DNA of 64,000 bases, taken from positions 62,001 to 126,000 of the forward strand of contig NZ_CANLER010000007.1 in the NCBI RefSeq assembly GCF_947489715.1. Reading direction: 5' to 3'. Of this stretch, positions 29,913-38,130 are shown one piece after another. Each line of letters begins with the position of its first letter. Positions within the stretch are counted from its first letter, which is position 1. A model generated the notes under the pieces. The model made no database searches, had not been told where the DNA came from, and saw only the letters and a list, made by a program, of their open reading frames with translations. The translations under genes and the position numbers were made by a program. This DNA comes from an uncultured Roseovarius sp. (lineage in GTDB: Bacteria; Pseudomonadota; Alphaproteobacteria; Rhodobacterales; Rhodobacteraceae).

Positions 29913-30746
29913 ATGACCAAGCGCATTGCCTTCCAGGGGGAGCCGGGTGCCTATTCGCACCAGGCCTGCCACGAGACCTATCCTGAGTTGGAGGCCTTGC
30001 CTTGCCGCACCTTCGAGGATGCGATTGCGGCAGTGCGTTCCGGCGAGGCCGAACTGGCAATGCTGCCGGTGGAAAACTCGACCTTTGGCCGGGTGGCAGA
30101 CATCCACCACCTGTTGCCGGAAAGCGGGTTGCATATCATCAACGAAGCCTTCGTGCGGGTGCATATCAACCTGCTAGCACTGCCGGGAACACCGCTGGAT
30201 CAGGTGAAATCGGCCATGAGCCACACGATGTTGCTGGGCCAATGCCGCGAATACCTTGCGCAACAGGGTATTCGCCGGGTGACGGGCGCGGATACCGCCG
30301 GGTCGGCGCATCATGTGGCCGAAGCGGGCGATCCGAGTATGGCCGCGCTTGCCAGTGAACTGGCGGGCGAGATCTATGGCCTTGATGTTCTGGCGCGTCA
30401 CATCGAAGACGAGGGCAACAACACCACGCGTTTTCTGGTGATGTCGCGTGAGCCGGATTATGCCCACCGGGGCGATGACGGCATGATGACCACCTTCGTC
30501 TTTCAGGTGCGCAACATCCCCGCCGCGCTTTATAAGGCGATGGGTGGGTTTGCCACCAACGGCGTGAACATGACCAAGCTGGAAAGCTACATGGTAAACG
30601 GATCCTTCTCGGCCACGCAGTTTTATGCCGATATCGAAGGGCACCCCGATGATGCCAGTGTAAAGCTGGCCCTGGAAGAGCTGGATTACTTCACCTCGGA
30701 AGTGACCATGCTGGGAGTTTATCCGGCCGATCCCAGGCGGCACTGA
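29913..30746 (+). CDS. pheA: Prephenate dehydratase
   Basis: This 277-residue cytoplasmic enzyme converts prephenate to phenylpyruvate in phenylalanine biosynthesis. It has the catalytic domain (IAFQGEPGAYSHQA at the start, MLPVENSTFGRV near residue 50, ADTAGSA near residue 127) and a C-terminal ACT regulatory domain (about 190-275) with NMTKLESYMVNG, the Phe-binding area where many relatives have ESRP. It is monofunctional, without a chorismate mutase domain. It stands alone. Confidence 0.95.
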   Translation: MTKRIAFQGEPGAYSHQACHETYPELEALPCRTFEDAIAAVRSGEAELAMLPVENSTFGRVADIHHLLPESGLHIINEAFVRVHINLLALPGTPLDQVKSAMSHTMLLGQCREYLAQQGIRRVTGADTAGSAHHVAEAGDPSMAALASELAGEIYGLDVLARHIEDEGNNTTRFLVMSREPDYAHRGDDGMMTTFVFQVRNIPAALYKAMGGFATNGVNMTKLESYMVNGSFSATQFYADIEGHPDDASVKLALEELDYFTSEVTMLGVYPADPRRH

Positions 30747-30852
30747 TTGCCCGGTTCAGAGGTGTGGCGGCTGAAAAGCCTGTAAAACGCATGGCTGGCT
30801 GCGCTTTGTTGGGCCACTTGAGCTGTGGATGGGTTCAAGCAACCGATCTGGC

Positions 30853-32208
30853 TTAGATCGCGGCGCTGTGGCCCGCCTTGCTCAAATCATAGGCATCCAG
30901 ACTGCGCGCGATCATCCGGGTCAGCGGGCGCGCTTCGGGGGGAATGGAAAGTCCGTGCTGATCGTGATCCAGCAATCCGTCAAAGGCCTTGGCGGTTTGG
31001 CCCAGTATCTTTGAAAGCTCCGTCTTCGGCACGTTGAACCGTGTCTGAATTTCCTCGGCATCAATTCGGAAATCACACATCAGCGTTTCGATCATGCGGC
31101 TGCGCATCCGGTCTTCTGCGGTAAACGCGTGGCCCCGTGCTGTCGAAAAGCGCCCCTCGCGGATGGCACCGGTATGGGCACCCGTGGCGGGGGCATTCTG
31201 CGCGTAGCCTTGCGGAAAGCGCGAGATTGACGACGCGCCAACGCCGATCAGCACCTCGGCAGTGTCATCGGTATAGCCTTGGAAATTCCGCCGCAATTGC
31301 CCCGACTTCTGCGCCACGCTCAACCCGTCATCGGATGTTGCGAAATGGTCGATCCCGATCTCGGCATAGCCATCCCACAAAAACAGCTTGCGCGCGGTAT
31401 CGTAAAGTTCCAGCCGTTCTTCCGGGGTCGGCAACGCGTCCGAGGGAATCAATTGCTGGCGTTTCGCCATCCAGGGCACATGCGCATAGCCATAGAGCGC
31501 CACACGGTCCGGATTGAGCGACAAGAGTTTTTGAACGCTTTCGGTAATCCGGGCACCGGTCTGGTGCGGCAGGCCGTATAGAATGTCGGCATTTAGGCTG
31601 GTCACGCCGCGCTCTCGGATCGCCTCGACCGCGTCGCGGGTGATGTCATATCCCTGAAGGCGCCCGATGCTCTGCTGAATTTCCTCGTCAAAATCCTGCA
31701 CCCCGATCGAGGCGCGGTTCATCCCGGACGCCGCCAGCGCATCCAGCCGGGCACCGTCGATTTCGTTGGGGTCGATCTCGACCGAAAACTCTGTCTGTAC
31801 GGTAAAGGGGGCCACATCGCGAATAGCGCCTGCCAGTTCTTCCATCATGGCGGGTGACAACAGTGTAGGCGTCCCGCCGCCCCAATGCAGGCGCGATAAA
31901 GTCACGCCTTCGGGCAGATGTTCGGCCAGTTTCCGCAATTCGCTCTTGAGCGTTTCAAGATAGGCCCTCACGGGCTTATCGCTCTGTGTGCCTTGGGTGC
32001 GACAGGCGCAGAACCAGCACAGGCGGCGACAGAATGGCACATGCACATAAAGCGAGATCTGGCTACCCGGTTGGATTGCCTCGATCCAGCTTGTATACTT
32101 GGCTGCATCGACGTCGCGATTGAAATGCGGCGCTGTCGGGTAGCTGGTGTAGCGCGGGACCTTTGCGTCAAAGAGACCCAGCTTGCTGAGTTGTGCTTTC
32201 GTAACCAT
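30853..32208 (-). CDS. hemN: Oxygen-independent coproporphyrinogen III oxidase
   Basis: HemN is a radical SAM enzyme that decarboxylates coproporphyrinogen III without oxygen. The 451-residue protein has YVHVPFCRRLCWFCACRTQG near residue 53, where CxxxCxxC binds the [4Fe-4S] cluster, and LHWGGGTPTLLSP near residue 109 that contacts SAM. A C-terminal HemN domain is present. Its start lies 36 bases from a perfect FNR box shared with the divergent fnrL, so low-oxygen control by FnrL is expected. Confidence 0.95.
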   Translation of the reverse strand: MVTKAQLSKLGLFDAKVPRYTSYPTAPHFNRDVDAAKYTSWIEAIQPGSQISLYVHVPFCRRLCWFCACRTQGTQSDKPVRAYLETLKSELRKLAEHLPEGVTLSRLHWGGGTPTLLSPAMMEELAGAIRDVAPFTVQTEFSVEIDPNEIDGARLDALAASGMNRASIGVQDFDEEIQQSIGRLQGYDITRDAVEAIRERGVTSLNADILYGLPHQTGARITESVQKLLSLNPDRVALYGYAHVPWMAKRQQLIPSDALPTPEERLELYDTARKLFLWDGYAEIGIDHFATSDDGLSVAQKSGQLRRNFQGYTDDTAEVLIGVGASSISRFPQGYAQNAPATGAHTGAIREGRFSTARGHAFTAEDRMRSRMIETLMCDFRIDAEEIQTRFNVPKTELSKILGQTAKAFDGLLDHDQHGLSIPPEARPLTRMIARSLDAYDLSKAGHSAAI

Positions 32209-32243
32209 ATGACTAGCGGTAGAACCACTTGAACGCGCGAACC

Positions 32244-32257
32244 TTGATGCAGATCAA
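32244..32257. promoter_or_regulatory. FNR/FnrL box between hemN and fnrL
   Basis: TTGATGCAGATCAA is an exact match to the FNR consensus TTGAT-N4-ATCAA. It lies 36 bases upstream of the hemN ATG and 21 bases upstream of the fnrL ATG. Its closeness to fnrL suggests self-repression, while the hemN side suggests control of anaerobic heme synthesis. Confidence 0.9.
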
Positions 32258-32278
32258 TTGAAGGTAATGTGAACGGCG

Positions 32279-33025
32279 ATGTTGAACGAAACACTGACTG
32301 CCGCCCCCCGCACCTGCGGTGACTGCCCGATCCGGCACCGCGCTGTCTGTGCCCGTTGCGAGGCAGACGAGCTCGAGCAGCTCGACAAGATCAAGTACTA
32401 TCGCAATTTCGAGGCCGGTCAGACAGTGATCTGGTCCGGCGATCCGATGGATTTCGTGGGGTCGGTTGTGTCGGGCATTGCCACGCTGACACAGACGATG
32501 GAAGACGGTCGCACCCAGATGGTGGGGCTGTTGCTGCCCAGCGATTTCGTGGGCCGCCCGGGGCGCGGCGCGGCCGCTTATGACGTGGTTGCGACCACCG
32601 ATCTGGTGATGTGCTGTTTTCGCAAGAAGCCCTTTGAACAGATGATGAACGAGACCCCTCATATCGCCCAGCGGCTGCTTGAAATGACATTGGATGAGCT
32701 TGATGCCGCGCGCGAGTGGATGCTGGTGCTGGGGCGCAAGACGGCGCGGGAAAAAATCGCCTCTCTCCTGTCGATCGTTGCGCGGCGCAATGCGACGCTT
32801 CATCTGGGAATGCGCGACGGACCGATGCAGTTTGTTCTGCCCCTCACCCGTGAAGCGATGGCCGATTACCTTGGCCTGACGCTGGAAACCGTCAGTCGGC
32901 AAATCTCGGCCTTGAAAAAGGACGGCGTGATCCGACTGGAAGGCAAACGCAATGTCACGGTGCCCGATTTCGACCGTCTGCTGGCTGAGGCAGGCGACGA
33001 TAGCGACGGTGGTATGCTGGTCTGA
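32279..33025 (+). CDS. fnrL: Crp/Fnr family oxygen-sensing regulator FnrL
   Basis: The 248-residue regulator has candidate [4Fe-4S] ligands Cys13, Cys16, Cys24 and Cys112/Cys113, a cyclic-nucleotide-binding-type barrel, and a C-terminal helix-turn-helix. The recognition helix LTLETVSRQISALKK carries the E-xx-SR pattern that reads TTGAT half sites. In Rhodobacter FnrL activates heme, high-affinity oxidase and related genes when oxygen is low. Here it is divergent from hemN and has an FNR box in its own promoter. Confidence 0.95.
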   Translation: MLNETLTAAPRTCGDCPIRHRAVCARCEADELEQLDKIKYYRNFEAGQTVIWSGDPMDFVGSVVSGIATLTQTMEDGRTQMVGLLLPSDFVGRPGRGAAAYDVVATTDLVMCCFRKKPFEQMMNETPHIAQRLLEMTLDELDAAREWMLVLGRKTAREKIASLLSIVARRNATLHLGMRDGPMQFVLPLTREAMADYLGLTLETVSRQISALKKDGVIRLEGKRNVTVPDFDRLLAEAGDDSDGGMLV

Positions 33026-33044
33026 TTTCCTTTTAGAACAAAGA

Positions 33045-33076
33045 GATGCCGGGCGGCGGGGAGGCCACCCGGCATC
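33045..33076. terminator. Bidirectional terminator between fnrL and the P460 genes
   Basis: GATGCCGGG (33045-33053) pairs perfectly with CCCGGCATC (33068-33076) between two convergent genes. There is no long T run on the plus side; a short A/T-rich stretch follows on the minus side. Termination in both directions is likely. Confidence 0.65.
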
Positions 33077-33106
33077 GGTTCAGGGCTGCAATCTGGGCAG
33101 GAGCTG

Positions 33107-33664
33107 CTAGTTTCCGCCAGAGGTAAGGACGGGGTAGCCCTGGGTGTATATCCAATCCGTTTGCTGTGCCGGGACATGGCAGGCCAGACAATCATCCTGA
33201 TAATTGGTGGTGACGGTCGTTTTGGAATCGTCCGCGTTAAAAAACGCCCAGCCCCAACCGTCACCCCAGAGAGAATTGCCGTCAAACCGCGCCTTGGTGT
33301 CCTTGACCATGACAAACCAGCCCTGCACCTGATCGCCGCGGGCCACGGTGCCGGTTGTCATCTCTTCGGTCTGCGCGGAAAGAAGCTCTTTCACCAGCAC
33401 GGCGCCATCGGGAAAAGTACCGGTTTCCAGATAGGATTCGATCACGCCGGGCTGGGTGTAGACAACGTGCATCCCATCGGCGGCCTCTTCACCCAGCACG
33501 GTCCAGCCGCCCAGCACCGGCCAGCTGGCGCGGAAATTGACGTCGGGCAGTTGGATATCGCCAGTTGAGGAAACCGCTCCGTGCGTGTTGGTGGCGAAGT
33601 CCTGGGCGGTTGCTGCTCCGCTGGCAAAGAGCACCAATGCAACAGTTTTCGAAAGGGTCTTCAT
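33107..33664 (-). CDS. Cytochrome P460 family protein
   Basis: The 185-residue protein has a signal peptide (MKTLSKTVALVLFASGAATA) and a C-terminal heme site CLACH in DDCLACHVPAQQTDW, the layout of cytochrome P460 and cytochrome c'-beta. P460 proteins oxidise hydroxylamine or bind NO. A GTFPDGAVLVKEL element aligns with its neighbour. The start at 33664 places it one base after the stop of the upstream paralogue, so they form an operon. A longer frame to 33847 would read inside that gene. Confidence 0.86.
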   Translation of the reverse strand: MKTLSKTVALVLFASGAATAQDFATNTHGAVSSTGDIQLPDVNFRASWPVLGGWTVLGEEAADGMHVVYTQPGVIESYLETGTFPDGAVLVKELLSAQTEEMTTGTVARGDQVQGWFVMVKDTKARFDGNSLWGDGWGWAFFNADDSKTTVTTNYQDDCLACHVPAQQTDWIYTQGYPVLTSGGN

Positions 33665-33665
33665 T

Positions 33666-34271
33666 CTAATTACCTTCCTGGACGGCACGCAGCACCGGAT
33701 AGAATTGGGTAAAGACGAAATCCGTATCGGCGCTGGCTTCGTGGCAGGCATTGCACGATTCGGTCGGAAAGGCCTCGGCGGTTTCGGCATAGGGTGGGGC
33801 GTGGTGGCCAAAGCTGTAATAAACCCAACCACCTGGTTCATCGGCAAAGCGATCAGTGTCTTTTACCGTCAGTTCCAACCCAGCAAATTCCCCCTGAAAG
33901 TAACCCTGGCCCGAAACCTCGCCGCAGGATCCGTTGGTTTCGTCGCAATCATCACCCTGCCGGATCAAAACCAGCTCTTTCGCGATCTGCGTGCCGTTGG
34001 CCCACTCGCCGGTGTTTTTGAAATGTGCGTAGGCCGAAGGTTCTACGTAGACGTTGTGAAACTCGGGGAACGGCGCCTCACCACCATTCAGGGCGTTGGG
34101 TGTCAGGGGTGTTCCGATAAAGACCCATTCGCGGTATCCAGTCGGGGCCATGACCGCGCCATCATCGGTATAACCGGGCGATGTTATTGTCATTTCCTGC
34201 GCGTTGGTCAGGGTCACCGCAAGGCTCATTGCCCCTACCAGACCAAGGGTTGCTGATTTCCATCCGATCAT
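33666..34271 (-). CDS. Cytochrome P460 family protein (second copy)
   Basis: The 201-residue periplasmic protein has a signal peptide (cleavage near TNA-QEM, residue 24) and a C-terminal CNACH heme site. It aligns with the downstream gene (WANGTQIAKELVLI here against FPDGAVLVKELL there, and FVFTQFYPVL against WIYTQGYPVL) but adds a short Cys-bearing insert DDCDETNGSCGE that could hold a disulfide. It is likely an NO- or hydroxylamine-handling heme protein. It precedes its paralogue and is divergent from a LysR gene. Confidence 0.86.
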   Translation of the reverse strand: MIGWKSATLGLVGAMSLAVTLTNAQEMTITSPGYTDDGAVMAPTGYREWVFIGTPLTPNALNGGEAPFPEFHNVYVEPSAYAHFKNTGEWANGTQIAKELVLIRQGDDCDETNGSCGEVSGQGYFQGEFAGLELTVKDTDRFADEPGGWVYYSFGHHAPPYAETAEAFPTESCNACHEASADTDFVFTQFYPVLRAVQEGN

Positions 34272-34416
34272 ATCGACGCCTCCGGGTTATTGCCAATTTG
34301 CTGGATCAAACCTAGGCAGCAAAGCGTGACACAGGGGTTATGAATTCCATTCCCCCACGCAGGCGGGCGGTGATATACGCCTAGCCAAGCCTCACCTTGC
34401 CCAGGAACCGCATATC

Positions 34417-35304
34417 GTGAACCGAACCCGTATCCAGTATTTCCTGCATCTCGCGCAGAGCCTCAATTTCTCGGAAACCGCCCGCGCGTTTCGCATCTCG
34501 CAACCGGCGCTGAGCAAGGCGATCAAACGTCTCGAAGAGGATTTGCACGGCCCGCTCTTGCGTCGCGAGGGGCGGTTGACCCATCTGACCCCGTTGGGCC
34601 GCGCAATGGTCGAGCGCCTTTCGGAAGTGGAAGAGGCGACCCGTCAGGCTGAAGAAACTGCGCAACGGCTGACCCTGGGCGGCCGGCAACAAGTCAACAT
34701 CGCAGTCATGTGCACGGTCAGCCCGCGCCGGATGATGCCTTTCATGGCCGATCTGCGCCGCGCCCATCCCAATATCGAACTGGCGCTTGACGACACGCCG
34801 ACTGACATGATCCTCGAAGCACTGTTGTCCGGCCATTGCGATCTGGCTGTCATGGCTGCCCCGTTCGACGACACGCTGCGTCTGAAGCAGGTCGAACTTT
34901 ACCGCGAATCGATGGTGGTTCTTTCCCATCCCGAGCATCGGTTTGCACAGCGCGACAGTGTTGCCTTGCCCGAACTTGAGCGCGAGCCTTATATCGACCG
35001 GCTGGCCTGCGAATTTCGCGATACTTTTCTTCAGGTTCTGCGCAATGACAATGTCATGCTGGATGTGGCGATGCGATCCAAACGCGAAGACTGGGTTTAT
35101 GACGGCGTTGCCGCCAATATCGGTGTGTCCATCGTGCCGCGCGACGGGGTCGACACGTCGCGCCACGGCTGGTCCGAACTGGCACCGGATCCTTATTGGC
35201 GCACCGTTTCGATGGCGGTGGCGACGGGTCGAGAGGATAACGATGCGGTGCGTACAGTGCTAGCCGCCGCGCGGAACCATGACTGGGCTGTGACCGAAGG
35301 GTAG
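34417..35304 (+). CDS. LysR family transcriptional regulator
   Basis: The 295-residue regulator starts at GTG 34417 after an AGGAA site. Its helix-turn-helix is RIQYFLHLAQSLNFSETARA then FRISQPALSKAIKRLEEDL, and a LysR substrate-binding domain covers about 90-290. It is divergent from the P460 pair across 145 bases, so those genes are possible targets. The effector is not predictable. Confidence 0.92.
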   Translation: MNRTRIQYFLHLAQSLNFSETARAFRISQPALSKAIKRLEEDLHGPLLRREGRLTHLTPLGRAMVERLSEVEEATRQAEETAQRLTLGGRQQVNIAVMCTVSPRRMMPFMADLRRAHPNIELALDDTPTDMILEALLSGHCDLAVMAAPFDDTLRLKQVELYRESMVVLSHPEHRFAQRDSVALPELEREPYIDRLACEFRDTFLQVLRNDNVMLDVAMRSKREDWVYDGVAANIGVSIVPRDGVDTSRHGWSELAPDPYWRTVSMAVATGREDNDAVRTVLAAARNHDWAVTEG

Positions 35305-35464
35305 ATATAGCGCCCGCCCTGACCTGGTGACACCACTTTTCAGACAGGATACGCCTATGACATGCGCTATGCGGCGCGCGGTGTCATTGTAAGGTTGAAC
35401 TTAGGCGAAGTTCAGTCAAAGCGTGTATTTTTTCTTTTAATACATAAAGTTGTGCAACTTTTGA

Positions 35465-36041
35465 CGAGTAGCACTTACCATAACTTACACAAACTCGGCT
35501 CCAACGCCCAAGCTGCAGCTTGTTCTTGATGACGCTGCATCGCCGGGCAAGTTCCGGTTCAGCCCGTCGACGACCGTTGGTACAGCTGACTATCTGGCGC
35601 TGGGCTTCAACTTTGCCGGTGCCGGCATCATGCAGAGCGATATCACGCTGGTCAGTGCGACCCGCGCAGACGATACCGCGATCACGCCAAGCTTGCAGTT
35701 GTTTGGAAACAACACGGGCAACCAGGGCTCCTGCGGGGGGCTGTAATTTCAACGGCGGTGGCAGCGCATCGCTTTTTGATTACATCATCCGCATCGGCGC
35801 GAATGGCGGCAATGCGAATAACTTCTTGAAAACCGTTGTGTTTGACATCATGGTGCCGGGCTCATTGGCAGCCAACCCGGTCTCGCAACTGGCCGCACGC
35901 GCGCAGTCCACGACAAATCCTGGCGACAGCATCAAGGCTGACCTGACGCCGGACAATCCGCCGAACCCGGGCACGATGCCGCTTCCGGCAGGTTTGCCGC
36001 TTCTGGCATCGGGGTTCCTGCGCCGCCGCCGCAAGGCCTGA
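35465..36041 (+). pseudogene. Decayed VPLPA-CTERM sorting-domain protein
   Basis: The frame from 35465 codes for a beta-rich secreted-type sequence (LQLVLDDAASPGKFRF...LQLFGNNTGNQGSCGG) and stops at TAA 35743. The +1 frame continues the same protein from about 35741 (FNGGGSASLFDYIIRIGANG) to a C-terminus ending MPLPAGLPLLASG then RRRRKA, the VPLPA-CTERM cell-surface sorting tail of Rhodobacterales. The shift falls at a run of six G. No start codon or signal peptide is present, so the 5' end is missing too. A sequencing error could explain the shift but not the lost 5' end. Confidence 0.75.
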
Positions 36042-36080
36042 CCGCAGGTTCAAGAACCTTCACCAAAGAACAAGTAAAAC

Positions 36081-36098
36081 GCCCTCCGGGCTTTTTTT
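36081..36098 (+). terminator. Rho-independent terminator after the VPLPA-CTERM remnant
   Basis: GCCC-TCC-GGGC is followed by seven T residues. The stem is short but the T run is strong, and it lies 40 bases after the remnant's stop. Confidence 0.75.
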
Positions 36099-36130
36099 GT
36101 GCGCGGCATCACGCCGTGCAGTTTTGTGGA

Positions 36131-36856
36131 TCACCGAACAGGGGCGATGCTTTTGTCGTGCCACATCGAAAAAACCGCACCGCTGATTTCGCGCAGCAGC
36201 TTGGCCTCCATGGCGTCGGCAAAGTCGTCGAAATCATCGGCAGTGATCACAAAGGCGTTCTGACCACCGATCACATAGGCTTCGAAGTATCGGGTTAGCG
36301 AGGCGGCGTCTTCTTCTATGGCAAGGCCATTGATCACGATACCCTCAGACAGCAACTTGGCACGTGTTTCGCGCAGACGCTTTTCATCGTCTGTACGGCC
36401 ATTTCCAGCGATATCAATAACTTGTCGGTGGGCATAGCCGGGTGCTGCTTCGAGCATGCGGGCGGCGAATTCAAGGCCGGAATGGATCATGGTGCCGCCA
36501 CCGGGCAGGCGACGTGGCATCGCATCGACCCTGTCGGCATAGGTGGCCACGTCTCGCATGTCATGTAATTCAACCCAATCCATGCCAAGCGCCTGACGGG
36601 TTCTGCTAGACCATTGCACGATTGCGATTGCCACGCCGCCAGGGGCCCGGTCGATCGCTGCGGCCACCAGATCGGAACGCAATGCGTCGGCAGTGCCACT
36701 GCGCTGCAAGTCAAACTCGACATCGTTGACACTGGCCGAGACATCAAAAGCCAGCACCAGATGCAGCTCCATCCGGTTCTGGCCCGGCACGGGGGTGCCC
36801 AGCGTGAATGCAGATAACAAAGCTGCGGCCAAAACCAGCCGGGAACGGACCCTCAC
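36131..36856 (-). CDS. DUF1194 (von Willebrand factor A-like) domain protein
   Basis: The 241-residue protein starts at GTG 36856 with a signal peptide (RLVLAAALLSAFTLGTPVPG) followed by a VWA fold. The MIDAS metal site begins LVLAFDVSASVND and a later Thr/Asp set is in GGGTMIHSGLEFAA and IDIAGNGRTDDE. DUF1194 proteins are periplasmic and common in alphaproteobacteria; function is unknown, though metal-dependent protein binding is likely. No partner gene is obvious. Confidence 0.85.
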   Translation of the reverse strand: MRVRSRLVLAAALLSAFTLGTPVPGQNRMELHLVLAFDVSASVNDVEFDLQRSGTADALRSDLVAAAIDRAPGGVAIAIVQWSSRTRQALGMDWVELHDMRDVATYADRVDAMPRRLPGGGTMIHSGLEFAARMLEAAPGYAHRQVIDIAGNGRTDDEKRLRETRAKLLSEGIVINGLAIEEDAASLTRYFEAYVIGGQNAFVITADDFDDFADAMEAKLLREISGAVFSMWHDKSIAPVR

Positions 36857-36993
36857 AGGGTATCACTTTCACGCGGATGATCGGGTGATCGCATGGCCAG
36901 ACCCTCGCTTCCCGAGGCGCGAATCCAGTTTCGCACCAGCGAAGTTGAGGCGTATCAGGCGTCGCGGTCAACCCATGTCAGTAGTGTATCGAT

Positions 36994-37833
36994 CTAATGT
37001 GCCATCAGAACCGGTAGGGTGGCCTGCTCAAGCATATTGCGGGTGGCACCGCCAAAGATGGCTTCGCGGAACCGGGAATGGCCATAAGCGCCCATCACCA
37101 GCATCTCGGCATCCATATCCGTGGCATGGCGCATCAGCACGTCCGACACGCGCGGCAATGTCTTGGACAGGACGTCGATTTCAGCACTTACACCGTGGCG
37201 CGCCAGATATTGCGAGAGCATCCCGCCCGGGTCAGACCGGTTGGGTCCGTGTGTTGGCGGGTCGATCACCACGACATGCACCGCATCTGCCTGTTTCAGA
37301 AGGGGCAGGGCAGCGCGCACGGCGCTCAGCGCTTCGATGCTTTCGTTCCAGCCCACCATGACGCGTTGAGGGTTGGGAGCGGGGTTGCCCCCCTCTGGCA
37401 GGATGACCGCCGGGGTATGGCCTTCAAAAAGCGCGGCTTCGGTAATTGGTTCCAACTCCGCCCCGCGGTTTTCGCCATAAGGTTTGGGCAGGATTACAAG
37501 ATCAGAAAACCGCGCCCGTGCGGCGACGTGTCGTCCCAGATCGGCCAACTGTGCCACGCCGGTTTCAGAGCCCCAGCGCAGCCCTGAGTTTTTCAGGATT
37601 GCACCAGCTTTGGCCTCGATCCCCTCGGCCTCTTCATTGGCGCGGGTGATGGTTTCCTGCAGTACGATCGCACTGGCCCCGGCATAATAATATCCGGTCT
37701 GTGTGCGATCGACCCCCAGGCAAAGCACATCCAGATGCGCATCATAGGCCTGCGCCGCTGTCATCGCGTGGGTCAGAGTGTCCTCGACCAATTCTTCATC
37801 CGTCAGTACGGTAAAAAGACAATTATAGGTCAT
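36994..37833 (-). CDS. Tandem-domain universal stress protein
   Basis: The 279-residue protein has two Usp folds (about residues 1-140 and 150-279), the second ending MLVMGAYGHSRFREAIFGGATR, a full G-2x-G-9x-G(S/T) nucleotide-binding motif. The first domain lacks this motif. MTYNCLFTVL at 37833 is chosen as the start because AAGGA lies 8 bases upstream; ATG 37848 is an alternative. An FNR-like box about 65 bases upstream suggests low-oxygen induction. Confidence 0.9.
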   Translation of the reverse strand: MTYNCLFTVLTDEELVEDTLTHAMTAAQAYDAHLDVLCLGVDRTQTGYYYAGASAIVLQETITRANEEAEGIEAKAGAILKNSGLRWGSETGVAQLADLGRHVAARARFSDLVILPKPYGENRGAELEPITEAALFEGHTPAVILPEGGNPAPNPQRVMVGWNESIEALSAVRAALPLLKQADAVHVVVIDPPTHGPNRSDPGGMLSQYLARHGVSAEIDVLSKTLPRVSDVLMRHATDMDAEMLVMGAYGHSRFREAIFGGATRNMLEQATLPVLMAH

Positions 37834-37898
37834 CTCGCAGTCCTTCATGGTTCGGTCGGTTTCAAAGTGACTTTAGCCGGGGCCCGGCACTTGTCGCC

Positions 37899-37912
37899 TT
37901 GATACGTGTCAA
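37899..37912 (-). promoter_or_regulatory. FNR-like box upstream of the tandem Usp gene
   Basis: Read toward the usp gene the site is TTGACACGTATCAA, matching TTGAT-N4-ATCAA at nine of ten fixed positions. It sits 65 bases before the chosen usp start. The fnrL gene is encoded 5 kb away in the same window. Confidence 0.65.
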
Positions 37913-38013
37913 GTTTAACGAAGGTGCGTGAAGAGGGTTTTTTGCTGATCAAAGATCAAAACCGCAGTTGCGACATGTTGTGATCCGCACCGGGTAGTTT
38001 TGAAAAAATATGC

Positions 38014-38050
38014 GAAAAAGCCGCCAGTGAGTTGATGGCTCTGGCGGCTT
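38014..38050 (-). terminator. Rho-independent terminator of the type I secretion operon
   Basis: On the minus strand AAGCCGCCAG pairs with CTGGCGGCTT across a 13-base loop, followed by a TTT run. It lies 80 bases beyond the hlyD-family stop. Confidence 0.8.
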
Positions 38051-38130
38051 CAGCAGATTATTTCCTGTTGCGGTCAGCGCAGTTTTACAGGCTTTTTGCC
38101 CGGTTCGCCAAGATTGCCGTTCGCTTGCTT

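Noticed and set aside
34300..34320. FNR box in the P460/LysR intergenic region
   Set aside because: A lone ATCAA half site is present but the other half (ATTTG) does not match.
35384..35752. Minus-strand 122-codon frame over the VPLPA-CTERM remnant
   Set aside because: It is antisense to a clear beta-rich coding remnant and has no family likeness.
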